This document shows positions 1 through 12,250 of a DNA stretch of 64,000 bases, in pieces. Each line of letters begins with the position of its first letter. Positions within the stretch are counted from its first letter, which is position 1. Source of the DNA: Vicugna pacos (Eukaryota; Chordata; Mammalia; Artiodactyla; Camelidae); NCBI RefSeq assembly GCF_048564905.1, contig NC_133005.1:7009001-7073000 (forward strand), written 5' to 3'. The notes beneath the pieces were generated by a model. It did no database searches and had not been told where the DNA came from. It saw only the letters and a list, made by a program, of their open reading frames with translations. Both the position numbers and the translations under genes were made by a program.

Positions 1-382
1 TTAGCAACCACTGGGGCCAGTGCCGTTCCCTCAGGCCAGGAAGATGGCCCTGCCACTATCCATGGGTCAGAAAGTAGGAAGAAGAGGAGCAGTTCTGGGA
101 TGCGGAAGCAGAGACGAAAGACCAATCCTTCACCTTTATTCTCCTCCCTTCCTCAGACTTCCTGGCAGTGCTGCCCAACAACCAAACCCAACAGGAAGCC
201 AGAAGGGAGGGAAGCCCATTGAGACGGTCCACAGAGATCATTTCCATGGGCAGAGAGAAAGGAAGGCGGTGACGTGTGGCTTTGAAGCCAATGGAAGACA
301 TCCAGCAGCAAGTCCTTGCTGACTCAGAAGTGCATGCTACTACAGAAAATGGACTAATCTTGATGATGAGATTGTGAGTTTC
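1..382. other. Unassigned sequence
   Basis: No repeat family or gene feature is recognised here. Frames open on both strands between about 20 and 320 have no recognisable domain and look like chance openings. Confidence 0.5.
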
Positions 383-398
383 AAAAACTCACACTCCT

Positions 399-1072
399 GA
401 GTCCTCAAAAAACTAAAAATAGACTTATCATTTGACCCAGCAATCCCACTCCTGGGCGTATACCCAGAGAAAACTCTAATTCAAAAAGATACATGCACCC
501 CAATGTTCACAGCGGCACAATATACAATAGCCAAGACATGAAAGTAACCTAAGTGTCCATCAACAGATGACTGGATAAAGAAGTTGTGGCATATTTATAT
601 AATAGAATACTACTCAGCCATAAAAAAGAATAAAATAATGCCATTTGCAGCAACATGGATGGACTTGGATTTCATCATTCTAAGTGAAGTAAACCAGAAA
701 GAGAGAGAAAAATGCCATATGATATCACTTATATGTGGAGTTGGAAAAAAATACAAAAATTAACTAATTTATAAAACAGAAATAGACTTACAGACATAGA
801 AAACAAACTTACGGTTACCAGTGGGTAAAGGGGGTAGGAAGGGATAATTTGGGAGTTTGAGATTTGCAGATACTAGCTAATATATATATAAAATAGGTAA
901 ACAAGTTTACACTGTATAGCACAGGGAACTATATTCAATATCTTATAGCAACCTATAATGAAAAAGAATATGAAAAGAAATACATATATGCATATGTGTG
1001 ACTAAAACATTATGCTGTCCACCAAAAGTGATACAACATTATAAACTGACTGTACTTTAATAACAAACAAAC
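399..1072 (+). mobile_element. 5'-truncated L1: ORF2 tail and 3'UTR
   Basis: This fragment starts inside the last part of L1 ORF2. It encodes the familiar run ending in DPAIPLLG, and an EYYSA-like run lies further on. It continues through the L1 3'UTR to an AAAC-rich tail. Stops and frame breaks show that it is dead. It is flanked by a target-site duplication, aaaaactcacactcct at 383-398 and aaaaacttacactcct at 1073-1088 (15 of 16 identical). This fixes both ends and shows that insertion was by target-primed reverse transcription. The 3'UTR resembles that of the L1 at 10382 but is more diverged. Confidence 0.93.
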
Positions 1073-1088
1073 AAAAACTTACACTCCT

Positions 1089-3673
1089 AGGGCACCAAGA
1101 TTTGGAGCATAGTTAAATGGCTTGCCCATAATTGAGCACACAGACAAAGTGTTTGAGAGAAGTTGAGTGGAGGAAACAGAGCTCCCCTCTCCCATCCCCA
1201 GACCACAGAGCTTCCTTTTAGTTGGGGAAAGAGGGAAGAGAAGAGGTGATGAGTGAAGGAAGGTCTATAAACCTTGGGGTGGAGAGGCCTGAACCAGTCT
1301 TCCCAAAGGAGCTATTCAGGAAGAGACAAGCCCGAGGAAAATGTGGGTGTGCCGGGTTGAGGCTCAATGGGGAAACTCAAGTGGATGGAGGGATCCAAGT
1401 GCAACCCACCAGGGAGTGCAAGGACCCAGCAGAACTGGAGAGCCCATGTCCCGTCCAACTGGGACAGCACCAGCCAGCTGCACAGGGGGAACCCACGCAA
1501 GAATGCAGACAATGAGTCAACACATTTCTAATTTTTCAAGAGACACCAGAAGACTAGGTTATCCAGCCAACACTTCCAGTCTTAAAACTTTATGGGCTAA
1601 ATGAAACGTGTCTGTAGACCAAAGTCAGGCCACACCCTAGTCCTAGGCAGATGGAGCCCTAGAGGCTTTCCGTGCCCTCAGCAAGGCACTGAAGCAGCAG
1701 TGAGATTTGCTAGGCCTGAGGGGCCATGTAGAATGAGATGAGAAACACGCCAAGGTAGGCCTAGGACCAAGGAACAGCCAGTCCTCCTCCTGCCCATCCC
1801 CTGACTCAACACCAGCTTCCAGGGACACTGATAGAACCCAGGGAAGGGAAAAGGGATGCCCAGACAGCCGAACTCAAACTTATGTGCTACATCCACAGAA
1901 ATCAGAACCTCAAAAAAATAACACTGTAGAAAAACAAAGAGGCCACTGCTCATCCATATTCCCTAGCTCCCTTCTGTAAGGTCTGCCTTTAGATTTGCAA
2001 GGCACAATCTAGGCTTCCGGTCCACCAGCTGTACCATCCTGTTGGAGGGATGTAAGTAGAGTTGATCACCTCGCCTGCTTCTCTCCTAGGTAGCCACTGC
2101 CTTGCTGAGCTTCCACTGATGGGATTTCAGGCGCTGAGACGAGGATTTTCCTAGTTCATCGCTATCCTCAGGCAGAGTTTGTGGGTGAAGGATGACTGCC
2201 CAAGATGATGTAGACTCTGGCTCTGGAGGGGCTATAATTCACTGTGGGACCTAGAATGAGATGCTTTCTCCCTGTTTGTCCCCAGTACTCATGAACAGGG
2301 GTCAGGCCAAATGCTAAGGCCCTGTTCTGTTGTAGGATGATTCTATGGGTGATTGGGTCAGGGAACACTGGGAATGAATGAGCATCCCATAAATGAGGAA
2401 ACATTATTACTTTTGCATAACTGGTTCTTCCAAACAAATTGAGTTTTGCTTTTTACAGAAGGAGGTTAGTCATTTTCCTGCTTTGGTTGGGCACTTTGGA
2501 AACTGTTGGAATTTATGCATTTCTTCTGTATGTTCCCTCTTTTTCACAGGTCAGCAAATTCTCTGGAAGATAGGTTATGAAAATAACTGACAGAATTTCA
2601 CTTTCTATTTGTCATGGAGTAATTTATAACCTGAGGAAGCAGAACACTTCCTTATTTTGTTTTGTTTTTTTAATTTTTCTTTCACCAGTGGAGACTAAGA
2701 CCGGGACTAAGTGTCTATTACTCTTGATTTGAGTCTCCAAACTTTTCTGAAATCCTCCCACCAACCCTTTTGTCCCTGAATTGCTTCAAACTAGGCAGCT
2801 TCCTGGAATCCTACTGAGACATGGCTCTGTACCACAGGTTTTTCTATTTTGTGAAAGTTTTTCTATCTGTCTCAGCCTATGGGACTCCATGTTAAATTAT
2901 AACATTTTGTTGTATTTAACAATGAACTGTAATGTTTTAATGTTAAAACTCAATGAAACAACTATAGAGAAATTAAGTATTCTATGACAAGAAGGGTACA
3001 AATATGAAAAAAGAAGAAAAATCATGTAAAATCTAGAAGTCATATCCTCTAAAAATAATCTAGAGGTAGGTATTTGTCTGAAGTTGGAAATGTAGCCAAA
3101 AGTGGACAATGGAAGTTTTGCTCAATATTGAGAAGATGTTAATGTCATTGAGAAAATTACTCTCACCAAGTGATGCTCACCAATCACTGGGAACTGTTTT
3201 ATAACAAAAATTTGTTCTATATGTCTATCATGTCCTTTCTGGTTCTAGCATTACAGAATTAAAGGAAGCTCCCATTTCTTGGCTTGTTCTTCCTCAGATG
3301 AAGGTCACCAACTATCAGGATCCAATTCTTATAATCACACAATTCACCAAAGTGAATCAATACCAGAGCTCAAATATAAATCCAATCATAGTGTCAAGAA
3401 TGCATATGACAAACCATACCAGTAAATTTGATGAACTGCAAAAATTTCCACCAAAAAAAAAAAAGGAATTTCAGGAGAATTAAAAATTAAAAATTTCATC
3501 TACTTTAAACATTAATACTCCTGGCAGATGCAAGCTCTACCCAAGAAGCTGAGTAATAGTCATAAACACACAGTTCAGCTCAAGACCTGAACTTCATAAC
3601 TGGATGAGAATGTTAAAAGCCAAGACTCTAGAGTTACTTAAATATATTACAAATATGAGAAATTATGATGGTT

Positions 3674-3712
<39 letters not shown>

Positions 3713-5439
3713 CGCACATACAAATCAAAAATACCTGAGACATTGCTCAGCAATAAAGAAAATAAACCATCTGCTGGTCGATGTTCTGATGGGATCAGAG
3801 AAACACTATTTTCAACCCACAGAGGAAAATTATACATGGGGAGTTGGCAACCTGAACAGGTAAAGGAAACAGCAACTGATGGTGGGGGGTGTAACTTGAG
3901 AGAAGGGCCCCCTATAGACATGCCTCATCGGTCTCTTGAGTAGCCCACTTCAGTGCAAACCCACCAGGAGAAGTATGGTCCTTCCAAATCCCTGGCTAAA
4001 GGCTACAACTTCGGGATACAGGTGGGGAGCGATGACAAAGTAAAGTAACAGATTAAACCACTGTCACTGTGATAGAAGCTATGTTGGGGGAGTAAAGGGA
4101 AGAAATGGACCTGGCCAAGTGTACCGTTGAGGAGGGCTGCACTGGGGCACTGGTAAACTGAGAGAACCACACCTCGGCAGGGTTCCCAGCAAACTACCCT
4201 CCCCCGCCACTGATATATGAACAATGCTTCCAATCCAAGAAGGCCCCTATACAAACCTTGGGCTAACAAATGCCACTACACAGTATTAACAAGGACTCTG
4301 AGGCATCTAACTCTCTGGAACCTTTGAGGGCATTCAGAACTTTACAACAACTAGATGCAGATAACGTCATTCTTATATTGAAAAATTGCTCCTAGATTTG
4401 GAAAGAAAAGGTGACAGCAGAAGTAAAGCCTGATACGGGGTAACAGATGTAAACGTTCGCTATCTCCAGCTAATTCCTCTTTCAGTTCTGTCCTCTCTCC
4501 TACCCTTAGCAAGCCCGGTGGTGGCTTTCTGCTGAGTCGTCTGGCACATCCTTCGCCATGCTTCTCCACCCCCTCTGGATCTTGGCACTGTGGTTTGTTC
4601 AGTGGCTTGCCTTACTATGCTCTTGATGATTTGTTGACCTAATTAATACTTGGTGCTCTTTACCTGCATATATGTGTGATTAAATCACATGCAGGTGGTA
4701 ATGAATGGAGCTCTACTCCACAGTATCACATTTTCTGACCTTTACCAAACCTGATTCACTCATTCGAGATGGCATCCATAAATCTCTTGCCTTCCTCCAC
4801 CCAAGCTGTATCAAAAGGTGTCTTCAGACCAGCCAACTAGGGACCATCACTGGCCTCCAGCTTGGCCAAGTCTGAGATTGTCCTTATGAGGAATGCGCTG
4901 GTTCCACTGCATTGAACCCAGATCCTAAATAACAAATGAAACATGGTCTGGAACTGCTGGGGTTTACTGGTCACAGCTCTTCACCTCACCATAGTAGACT
5001 CACATACATGGACAAGTGGCTTCTGGTTATTCACATGCATGAAGCTCCTATTAAGTTTACCTTGTATTTTACAATTTCCTTGGCCACAACCAATAGCAGA
5101 GATCAGAAGTAGAACACAAGAGAAATACACTGCTAACCTCAAAGAATGTTTGGAAAGAATCCCTGGATGAATAAGTCAGAAGATACCCTCAGACTGTAAA
5201 TAAAGCTTCATTTACAACCAGAAGGCTCACTTATAGTTTTATAAATAATATTTTGCTACATATTCTTTTCTTGAAGTGGTGGGAAATAGAAGTCAATCAT
5301 ACACAGAATCTAGCTGGGGGTGAAAATTATTCAGAGATACAAATGTGGTTGGAAATCTTAATATTTCTGTTTCCAGTCTCCCCAGAGAATTAGTAAATGA
5401 TTGGGAGGTGACACAAAATTATTTCTTATGTCTTAATAA
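1089..5439. other. Unassigned sequence with one CA microsatellite
   Basis: Apart from the CA tract at 3677, no repeat family is recognised. The open frames (for example 3665-3943 and 4003-4269) run through low-complexity or unassigned DNA and carry no domain. The piece at 3740-4330 has an unusually long pair of overlapping minus-strand frames but matches nothing I know. Confidence 0.45.
3677..3720. repeat. (CA)n microsatellite
   Basis: This is a run of about 20 CA units, with CG substitutions near the right end. It accounts for the His-Thr repeat and the complementary Val-Cys repeat in overlapping frames. Confidence 0.97.
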
Positions 5440-5590
5440 TATGCTACTACTAGGTGGCAAATATTCTAAGCACTTTACATATGTTGTCTCAATCATCGCT
5501 CTTGATAATCCTGTGGTGTAGGGATTGCCATTCCTGTTTTACGGTTGAGAAAACTAACTACCAGATGACCATATGATTAATACATGGTAA
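5440..5590 (-). mobile_element. MIR SINE fragment
   Basis: The order of elements matches the reverse complement of MIR: a tctaagcactttacat core, a degraded tcctcacaac segment, a gattgccattcctgttttac segment and the gaggaaact equivalent. It is heavily diverged, as expected for this ancient tRNA-derived SINE. Confidence 0.7.
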
Positions 5591-6442
5591 GGACAAAATT
5601 TGCAGCCTAGGTTGGCATCAAATATAGCTCCAAAAATTTTTTTTAAACAGTTAAAAGTAAAGGGATAGGTACAGTATCAAGGAAGGAGAAAGTGATCACA
5701 GGAGGAAAAATCCTTCCTTTCTTGTCTTCTCTTTTAGATTCTGTCCTCAATACACTGGATAAAAAACATATTAAAGTTTTGCATATGACAATCTTGTCCG
5801 AAGTATTGTCCTAAAGAACTGATTTACAAAGGTTGTAAACAGTGTCATCTTTCTGGATGAGCAACTTCATTTAAAAATGCCAAATAAAAAACCCTGCATT
5901 AATTCTCCACATTCTTTTTACCCCCAGCAATGTTTCAAGAAAACAATCTGAGCAAAGAATGGCTTTTGAGGATCTTTCACTAATATCCACTGAAATTATC
6001 CATGTCCCTCATATCCCTGTTGGGCGAAAACCCCTAAAATCAAGTTAATTTCCCAAAGCGTCAATTGACTTGGATTAAATGATATAAAGATGTTATTTCT
6101 AACACTAAAAAGCAGTGAAAGATCACAAAGCTTCAGAGGGCAAACCACATGTAAGGAAGGAAAAAACTTTAATATTTATAATTAGTGTAAAAGAAGAGAA
6201 GTTTTCGGGTTTTTGATGCTTGCAATTTTGGTATAGTCCATGCTGATTAATTTTCACTTTTCTGGAATTACTTGTCAATAACAAGATGCTTCTCCAAAGA
6301 TACAATTCTGGGTACAAAATGGTGACATGGCCCTTTTGTGCAGTTAAACACTGACTTTAGGGTATTGTTGAGATAAACTTATCCCTAAATCATCATGGGC
6401 ACAGAACCCATGAGCTAGACGGGGCCTGATTATTAGATAGAC

Positions 6443-6628
6443 CAGTGATTTTTAAACTTTAGTGTGTATCAGATGCACTTGTAGGACCTGTTAAAGTACA
6501 GATTGCTGGGTCCCATCCCAGGGTTTCTGATTCAGAAGGTCTGGAGTAGAGTCCAATAATTTGCATGTCTAACATGTTCACTGGTGGGCTGATAATGTTA
6601 ATCTGTGGACTCACTTTCAGAATCACTG
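6443..6628 (+). mobile_element. MER5A (hAT-Charlie non-autonomous)
   Basis: It begins with a cagtgattttt-type terminal repeat and ends with tcagaatcactg, which are inverted copies of each other. The inside carries the MER5A landmarks acagattgctgggtccca, tttctgattcag and aatttgcatgtctaac. Flanking octamers at 6435-6442 and 6629-6636 share the last five bases (tagac), consistent with an old 8-bp hAT duplication. Confidence 0.93.
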
Positions 6629-6636
6629 GAGTAGAC

Positions 6637-7639
6637 AAAGTAGATATTCATCACAGCCATCTAGAATCTACAGTTATATGAAAGCATTATCAATGAAGAC
6701 TTACTAGTCATCTTTCCAGAGATAATCCTGATCTAAGAAGACAGCTCATATTTGAATATGAAAGGAAAACATATTATTCCCAGCATCATTTTTGAAAAGT
6801 AAATCTAATGAAAAAGAAAATGAATCCATTAGAACAAATATGATATGGATAAGTTGACTAATTATAAATACACATAACACTCATACACATAGGTCAAGAA
6901 AATTGATTGAACTATTTATTTGTGCTTCATTTTCCTTCCATTTCTCACTCATCCTCTCCTCTGTGCTGTCAGAGAGGACCAAGTAACTTTCCATTTCCCT
7001 TGCCTTAGACTTGAGTATTGCTGCACTGGAACAAGAAGTTGCCTGCAGACAGCTGGCCTGTCTGGGTTTTGTTTTCACAGAAATCTGATATCCTAAAAAA
7101 TAATTATGGTTGGAAGAAAAGGAGGAGCAAAGCTGAGAATGCAGGAGAGAAAAATACCCATAAGGAGGAAGTGTCTGCAGATTTAGGGTCCCCTGGTGGG
7201 ACCCCAGGGAGGTGAGAAAAGTCATTGAAACAGATCAACCTTTGGAACAGAATCTCTCAGCCTGCTTAAAGGCCCCACGGCCCCCTGACATGAGCACACA
7301 GAAATGCCCTTGTCTTCCTGGGGCCATGAGTATGTGACACTGATGGTCTCAGCAGCCTCTGTGATAGAATTAAGATATGCCTCATTTTCTGGTTATCAAA
7401 TATCTCAGTGACCTTGGTGAGGGACAGCACGTTCCACTAGAACTGGGATGGGCTGATTTTCCTGACAGTGCAGAGGGACGGGGAAGTGGGTGGCAGACTT
7501 GAGGGGAGACCGAATTTGGTTTAAAGAAAATAAAGAAATAAGGATGTTTCTTGCATGTCTCAGTTTGACTGCAAATTCATACCTACTCTATTTTATAAAA
7601 TTAATTCACACCTATTCTATATTTCTTTAAAAATTAGTA
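6637..7639. other. Unassigned sequence
   Basis: No family is recognised. A 114-codon minus-strand frame (6881-7225) has no domain, signal or conserved motif and is not called as a gene. Confidence 0.45.
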
Positions 7640-8960
7640 ACTCTCCTATATGATGAGAAAAATAATTCCATTAACAAGACAACAAAATTACAAAATACCA
7701 AAGACTAATTTTTTTTAAATGCACAGGACACATATGAAGAAAACTATAAAACTTTAAGGAGGACATACACACAAAAAAGAAAGATTTGAATAGAGAAATA
7801 AAGCCATGTTTTTATATGGAAAAAGTCAATATTAAATGTAAATTCTCTTCAATACATGAATTTAATCTAATTCCAACTGAATTTCTTTGGTGGGGGTGGG
7901 GCATGGGGAGACTTGACAGAGAGGTTCTAGGTTTCTTTGGGGATATTAGATAATTAAATTGACTAATAGTGTTATATAAATAACAGACAGACCAATGGAT
8001 CAGAATATGAATATATAATCTAGTAAAATTAGCTAATAATTTGAGGGAGAAAAATTTCCTCCATCATAAGGTATACCAAAAGAGGGACCAAAGATACAGA
8101 AGCAAAAAATAGAACCATGCTAGACAAGAATAGGGTCAGGAGACGGTTTACAAATCACAGCACTACAGAAAATAGAAACTTTAAAAAAATTGACTACATT
8201 TTAAAAATCTCATTTTTATAAGCCAAAGGGGAAAAAATCATACACAAAAGGAATAGAAAACTGAGAATAAAGTGTTTGCAATACATTTGAGTTAACTGAT
8301 TAATGTCTTTACTAAATAAAAGACATAAATCAATAAGTAAATATAAACACTAATTAGAATGGAAAATTCTTCTGAGAAGATATATAAAAGTCAGATAAGC
8401 CTTCACAAATTACCAAAGAAATTAAAATTAAAATAATCACATGATGTCATTTTTGCTAACAAATTGACATCGATTTTACTTGTTTAAATGACAATATTCA
8501 ACAGTAACAAGAGTGAAAAAATGGGCTTCTTGGATCCTGCTGACAGGAGTGTGACTACATATCAAAAGACATAAAATTTTATTGAAACATTAATCCAGCA
8601 ATTCTACTTCAAGACATGTGCTTTAATTAAACAATTGGGCGCACATAACAAAGCGTAGCTGCCATGACTGGCCTCCTTAGCACCATGTGTACACGTGGGA
8701 AGAGCTGCTTAAACGTCCAACAACGAACTGAAGTACGTTCAGAGCAGAGCATTCTTTGTGACTGCTAAAGATACTATAAAAATATTTTATTAACATCAAA
8801 AGATATCAGTGATTTCTGTAGGTGAAAAAGGCAGGTTACAAAACATCACGTTTTCATAAATTATATGCCTGTGGATGTGGATATTCATGTTTTTTTTTAA
8901 ACCTCATACATGGACAAGCAAAACAAATGCTGTAACTTGCGGATTTTGACCAAAAAAAAA
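7640..8960 (+). mobile_element. Ancient L1 (ORF2 end), heavily decayed
   Basis: This A-rich stretch carries degraded L1 ORF2 landmarks in the plus orientation and in the right order. These are an aagaaaactataaaactt segment, agaccaatggatcagaat, a block equivalent to ccaggaatcccac (atccagcaattctacttc), and a gtccaacaacgaactga block equivalent to the TGTCCATCAACAGATGA region. No long frame survives. It belongs to an older L1M-type layer. The boundaries are approximate. Confidence 0.65.
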
Positions 8961-10310
8961 AAAATTCACAACTTACATCCATTTGAGAATAATTTTCTGT
9001 CTTGTTAATGTCACTTCCAAATTTAGTATTTTATCATTTAAATCACTCTAATGGTATCCACTATAGGTTGAGTTCCTCTTCAGAGCCCTGTATAAGCTGG
9101 GGGAGGCCAGGGGAGAAAAGCAAAGGCCTGTGGGGGTGGATTCCTGAAGTGTTCCAGAAAGCGATCATGCTGATTTTGCAGTCTACACCTCCAGGAACAC
9201 AGCATGGACAATGATGTCCCTTACCTTGTAACACTCGGGAACCTCATTATTTCTAAAGATGCTACGACTCTCACTCTTACAGAGCAAATGCATTGTGAGG
9301 TCTTATGCAAAGCATACAGAATTACAGCCATCACGTTTGGTAGCAGAGCTCTGTACTGCTTCTGCAAAATGTAATAATGTCTTCTTAATTCCCTAGGCTG
9401 GCAAGGCTCACGCAGCATCATTTATTTAAGGATATCTACATTTTCAAACACTGTTGGGTGCGAACCAGCCCCATCAATCACTGTGACAGGCTACGTTCCT
9501 CTCGAGTTTATCTTCCTGTACATTTTGCGCCAGATTTAGTTTGCAAACCTCCAAACCGGGGAAACAAGAGTCTTGTTTAATCTTCGCAAATATAAAATGA
9601 TGTTGTTAGACTATCATTTGCCATTTGAACTCTCATTCATTAATGAAACGTTGGTTAAACAACAGTCTATCCACCCTTTAGCTGTAGTACCCCCTTGTGT
9701 CTGCAGAACCCTTAATGGACAACCCGTTTAAAAACATGGGGGTTATTTTATTCATATTACAATTAACGTGAAACATGTCACTGTAGAGGAGCTCTTCTCC
9801 TAATGTGGACAAGTTTGTTTATTTTAATTTCCATTAGTGTCTGGGAAGACAAAAAAGATGAATGATGATTCTCAAGCTACAGATTTTGCAAGTCATAGGG
9901 TTACAGTGTATGTGTTTTGCTAATCTCAAGTTATTTTTTCAGAAGCAAAAACCATCGCCACCTCCATTACACATGAAGACCACCTTATTTCAGTTTACGT
10001 CCTAGAACTAATTTCCAAGGTTACCTCAAGAGTTTTAAACAGAAAGACCAAACAGCTACGCCACAGGCAGATAAAATGAACAAAGTATAGACCAGGAAAT
10101 TGGCAAGAGGAACATTTGGCAGGGTTCTTCAGAATTACCCTTTTTTCCTAGTGTTCGTTCCTCTCCATACCCAGCGACCTGGTGCAGTGAAGGGAAGAGA
10201 ATGAGATAGTGCAGAGCAGCTAAAAGTTCAACAGCTGAACAGAGAGTAAGAGACAGTTCTCATTCCCCATCCTTTGCATGAGGGAACACTTGTTTTTGCG
10301 TGAAGGCGTA
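8961..10310. other. Unassigned, CpG-containing sequence
   Basis: No repeat family is recognised. The block at about 9420-9980 looks like unique sequence, with several surviving CpGs and TTAAT-type homeodomain-like cores. It is a reasonable place to look for conserved non-coding sequence, but nothing visible proves function. Confidence 0.4.
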
Positions 10311-10417
10311 ATTTTTTTTTTTGGTGGCAAAATTTACAAAATATAAAATGAATCATTTTAATCATTTAACTGTACAATTCATGGTGTTGGGAAAACTGGA
10401 CAGCAGCATGTAAAACA

Positions 10418-11380
10418 ATGAAGCTAGAACACACCCTTACACCATATACAAAAATCAACTCAAAATGGATTAAAGACTTAAACATAAGACAAGATACAAT
10501 AAACCTCCTAGAGGAAAACATAGGCAAAACATTATCTGACATACATTTCAAAAATTTTCTCCTAGAAGAAATAAAAGCAAGAATAAACAAATGGGACCTA
10601 ATGAAACTTACAAGCTTCTGCACAGCAAAGGAAACCAGAAGTAAAACAAGAAGAAAACCTACGGAATGGGAGAAAATTTTTGCAAGTGAAACCGACAAAG
10701 GCTTGATCTCCAGAATATATAAGCAGCTCATACAACTCAATAAGAAAAAAATAAACAACCCAATCCAAAAATGGGCAGAAGACCTAAACAAGCAATTCTC
10801 CAAGGAAGACATACAAATGATCAAAAAGCACATGAAAAAATGCTCAATATCACTAATTATCAGAGAAATGCAAATCAAAACTACAATGAGGTATCACCTC
10901 ACACCAGTCAGAATGGCCGTCATTCAAAAATCCACAACTGACAAGTGCTGGAGAGGCTGTGGAGAAAGGGGAACCCTCCTACACTGCTGGTGGGAATGCA
11001 GTTTGGTGCAGCCACTATGGAAAACAGTGTGGAGATTCCTAAAAAGACTAGGAGTAGACTTACCATATGACCCAGGAATCCCACTCCTGGGCTTGTATCC
11101 AGAAGGAAATCTACTTCAGGATGACACCTGCACCCCAATGTTCATAGCAGCACTATTTACAATATCCAAAACATGGAAACAGCCTAAATGTCCATCAACA
11201 GGTGACTGGATAAAGAAGAGGTGGTATATTTATACAATGGAATACTACTCAGCCATAAAAACCGACAACATAATGCCATTTGCAGCAACATGGATGCTCC
11301 TGGAGAATGTCATTCTAAGTGAAGTAAGCCAGAAAGAGAAAGAAAAATACCATATGAGATCGCTCATATGTGGAATCTAA
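10418..11380 (+). pseudogene. L1 ORF2p C-terminal fragment (320 codons, open)
   Basis: This is the C-terminal quarter of the L1 ORF2 protein, which in an intact element is about 1,275 residues and supplies endonuclease and reverse transcriptase. The endonuclease and the RT catalytic domain are absent through 5' truncation. The cysteine-rich knuckle is intact, with a C-x3-C-x7-H-x4-C pattern at C177, C181, H189 and C194 of this frame. It is followed by [12 protein letters not shown] and EYYSAIK. No stop interrupts the frame before a TAA at 11378. The first Met is only the first ATG after the truncation, not a native start. It cannot act alone. Confidence 0.95.
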
Positions 11381-11470
11381 AAAACAAAAACAAACAAACA
11401 AACAAAAACAAAGCATAAATACAGGACAGAAATAGACTCACAGGCAGAGAATACAGACTTGTGGTTACCA

Positions 11471-11492
11471 GGGGGGTGGAGGGTGGGAAGGG
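11471..11492 (+). other. Potential G-quadruplex in L1 3'UTR
   Basis: Four G-runs of at least three are separated by short loops in the 3'UTR of the L1. A polypurine G-rich tract at this place is a known feature of mammalian L1 3'UTRs. Copy B (43086-43106, minus) has the equivalent, and copy A has a similar G-rich tract at about 24641-24658. Confidence 0.75.
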
Positions 11493-12250
11493 ATAGACTG
11501 GGATTTCAAAATTGTAGAATAGATAAACAAGATTACACTGTATAGCACAGGGAAATATACATAATATGTTATGATAACTCACAAAGAAAAAAAATGTGAC
11601 AATGAGTGTGTATATGTCCATGAATGACTGAAAAATTGTGCTGAACACTGGAATTTGACACAACATTGTAAAATGATTATAAATCAATAAAAAATGTTAA
11701 AAAAATACTGTACAATTCAGGGGCCCTGAATAGATTCACATAGTTGTACAACCATCATCACCATCTACTTCCAAGATGTTTTCATCGTCCCAAATGGAAA
11801 CTCTGTAGCCATTAACCAGTATTTCTTCATTCCCCTCTTCCCTCAGCCCCTGGAAACCTCTATTCTACTTTCTGTCTCTCTGAATTTAACCTATTCTAGG
11901 TAATTCATGTAAGGGGAATCATACAATGTTTGTCCTTTTGTGTCTGACATTTCATTTAGCATAATATTTTCTAGGTTCATCAATGTTTAGCATGTATCAG
12001 AATTTCATTCCTATTTAAGGTTGAATGATATTTCATTGTGTATATGCCGCATTTTATTTATTCATTCATCTGTCAATGGACATTCAGATTATTTCCACCT
12101 TTTCGTTATTGTGAATAATGCTGCTGTGAACACTGGTGTACAAGTATCTGTTGGAGTTTCTGTTTTCGATTCGTTTGGGTATTTACCTAGGAGTGAAATT
12201 GCTCAGTCATAGGCAATTCTATGTTTAACTTCTGGAGGGACCACTCAACT

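Larger units (their letters stand above)
10382..11706 (+). mobile_element. Younger camelid L1, 5'-truncated, with open ORF2 tail
   Basis: This copy contains the last ~330 codons of ORF2, a full 3'UTR and an A-rich tail. A perfect 13-bp target-site duplication, actgtacaattca, lies at 10369-10381 and 11707-11719. The reading frame is still open and the TSD undecayed, so insertion is comparatively recent. It sits inside an older L1M of opposite orientation. Its 3'UTR matches that of the ORF2-less elements at 21832 and 42872, so it represents the autonomous lineage they would depend on. Confidence 0.97.
10311..12250 (-). mobile_element. Old L1M 3' end, interrupted by a younger L1
   Basis: Read on the minus strand, this is an old L1: ORF2 tail at the right, 3'UTR and poly-A (poly-T at 10313) at the left. 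The plus-strand text shows characteristic reversed landmarks such as gtacaaccatcatcaccatc, cccctggaaacctctattct and catctgtcaatggacattc. It is split by the plus-strand L1 at 10382-11706, and the two halves join when that insert and one TSD copy are removed. The family is assigned to the L1M group from its 3'UTR, and the subfamily is not resolved. Confidence 0.9.

Noticed and set aside
4640-4710. Imperfect palindrome around gtgtgattaaatcacatgc
   Set aside because: It is short, isolated and without TSD or family context; likely chance.
10366-10878. 170-codon minus-strand frame
   Set aside because: It is the complement of the A-rich L1 ORF2 coding sequence; Ser/Phe/Leu-rich antisense frames are typical there.
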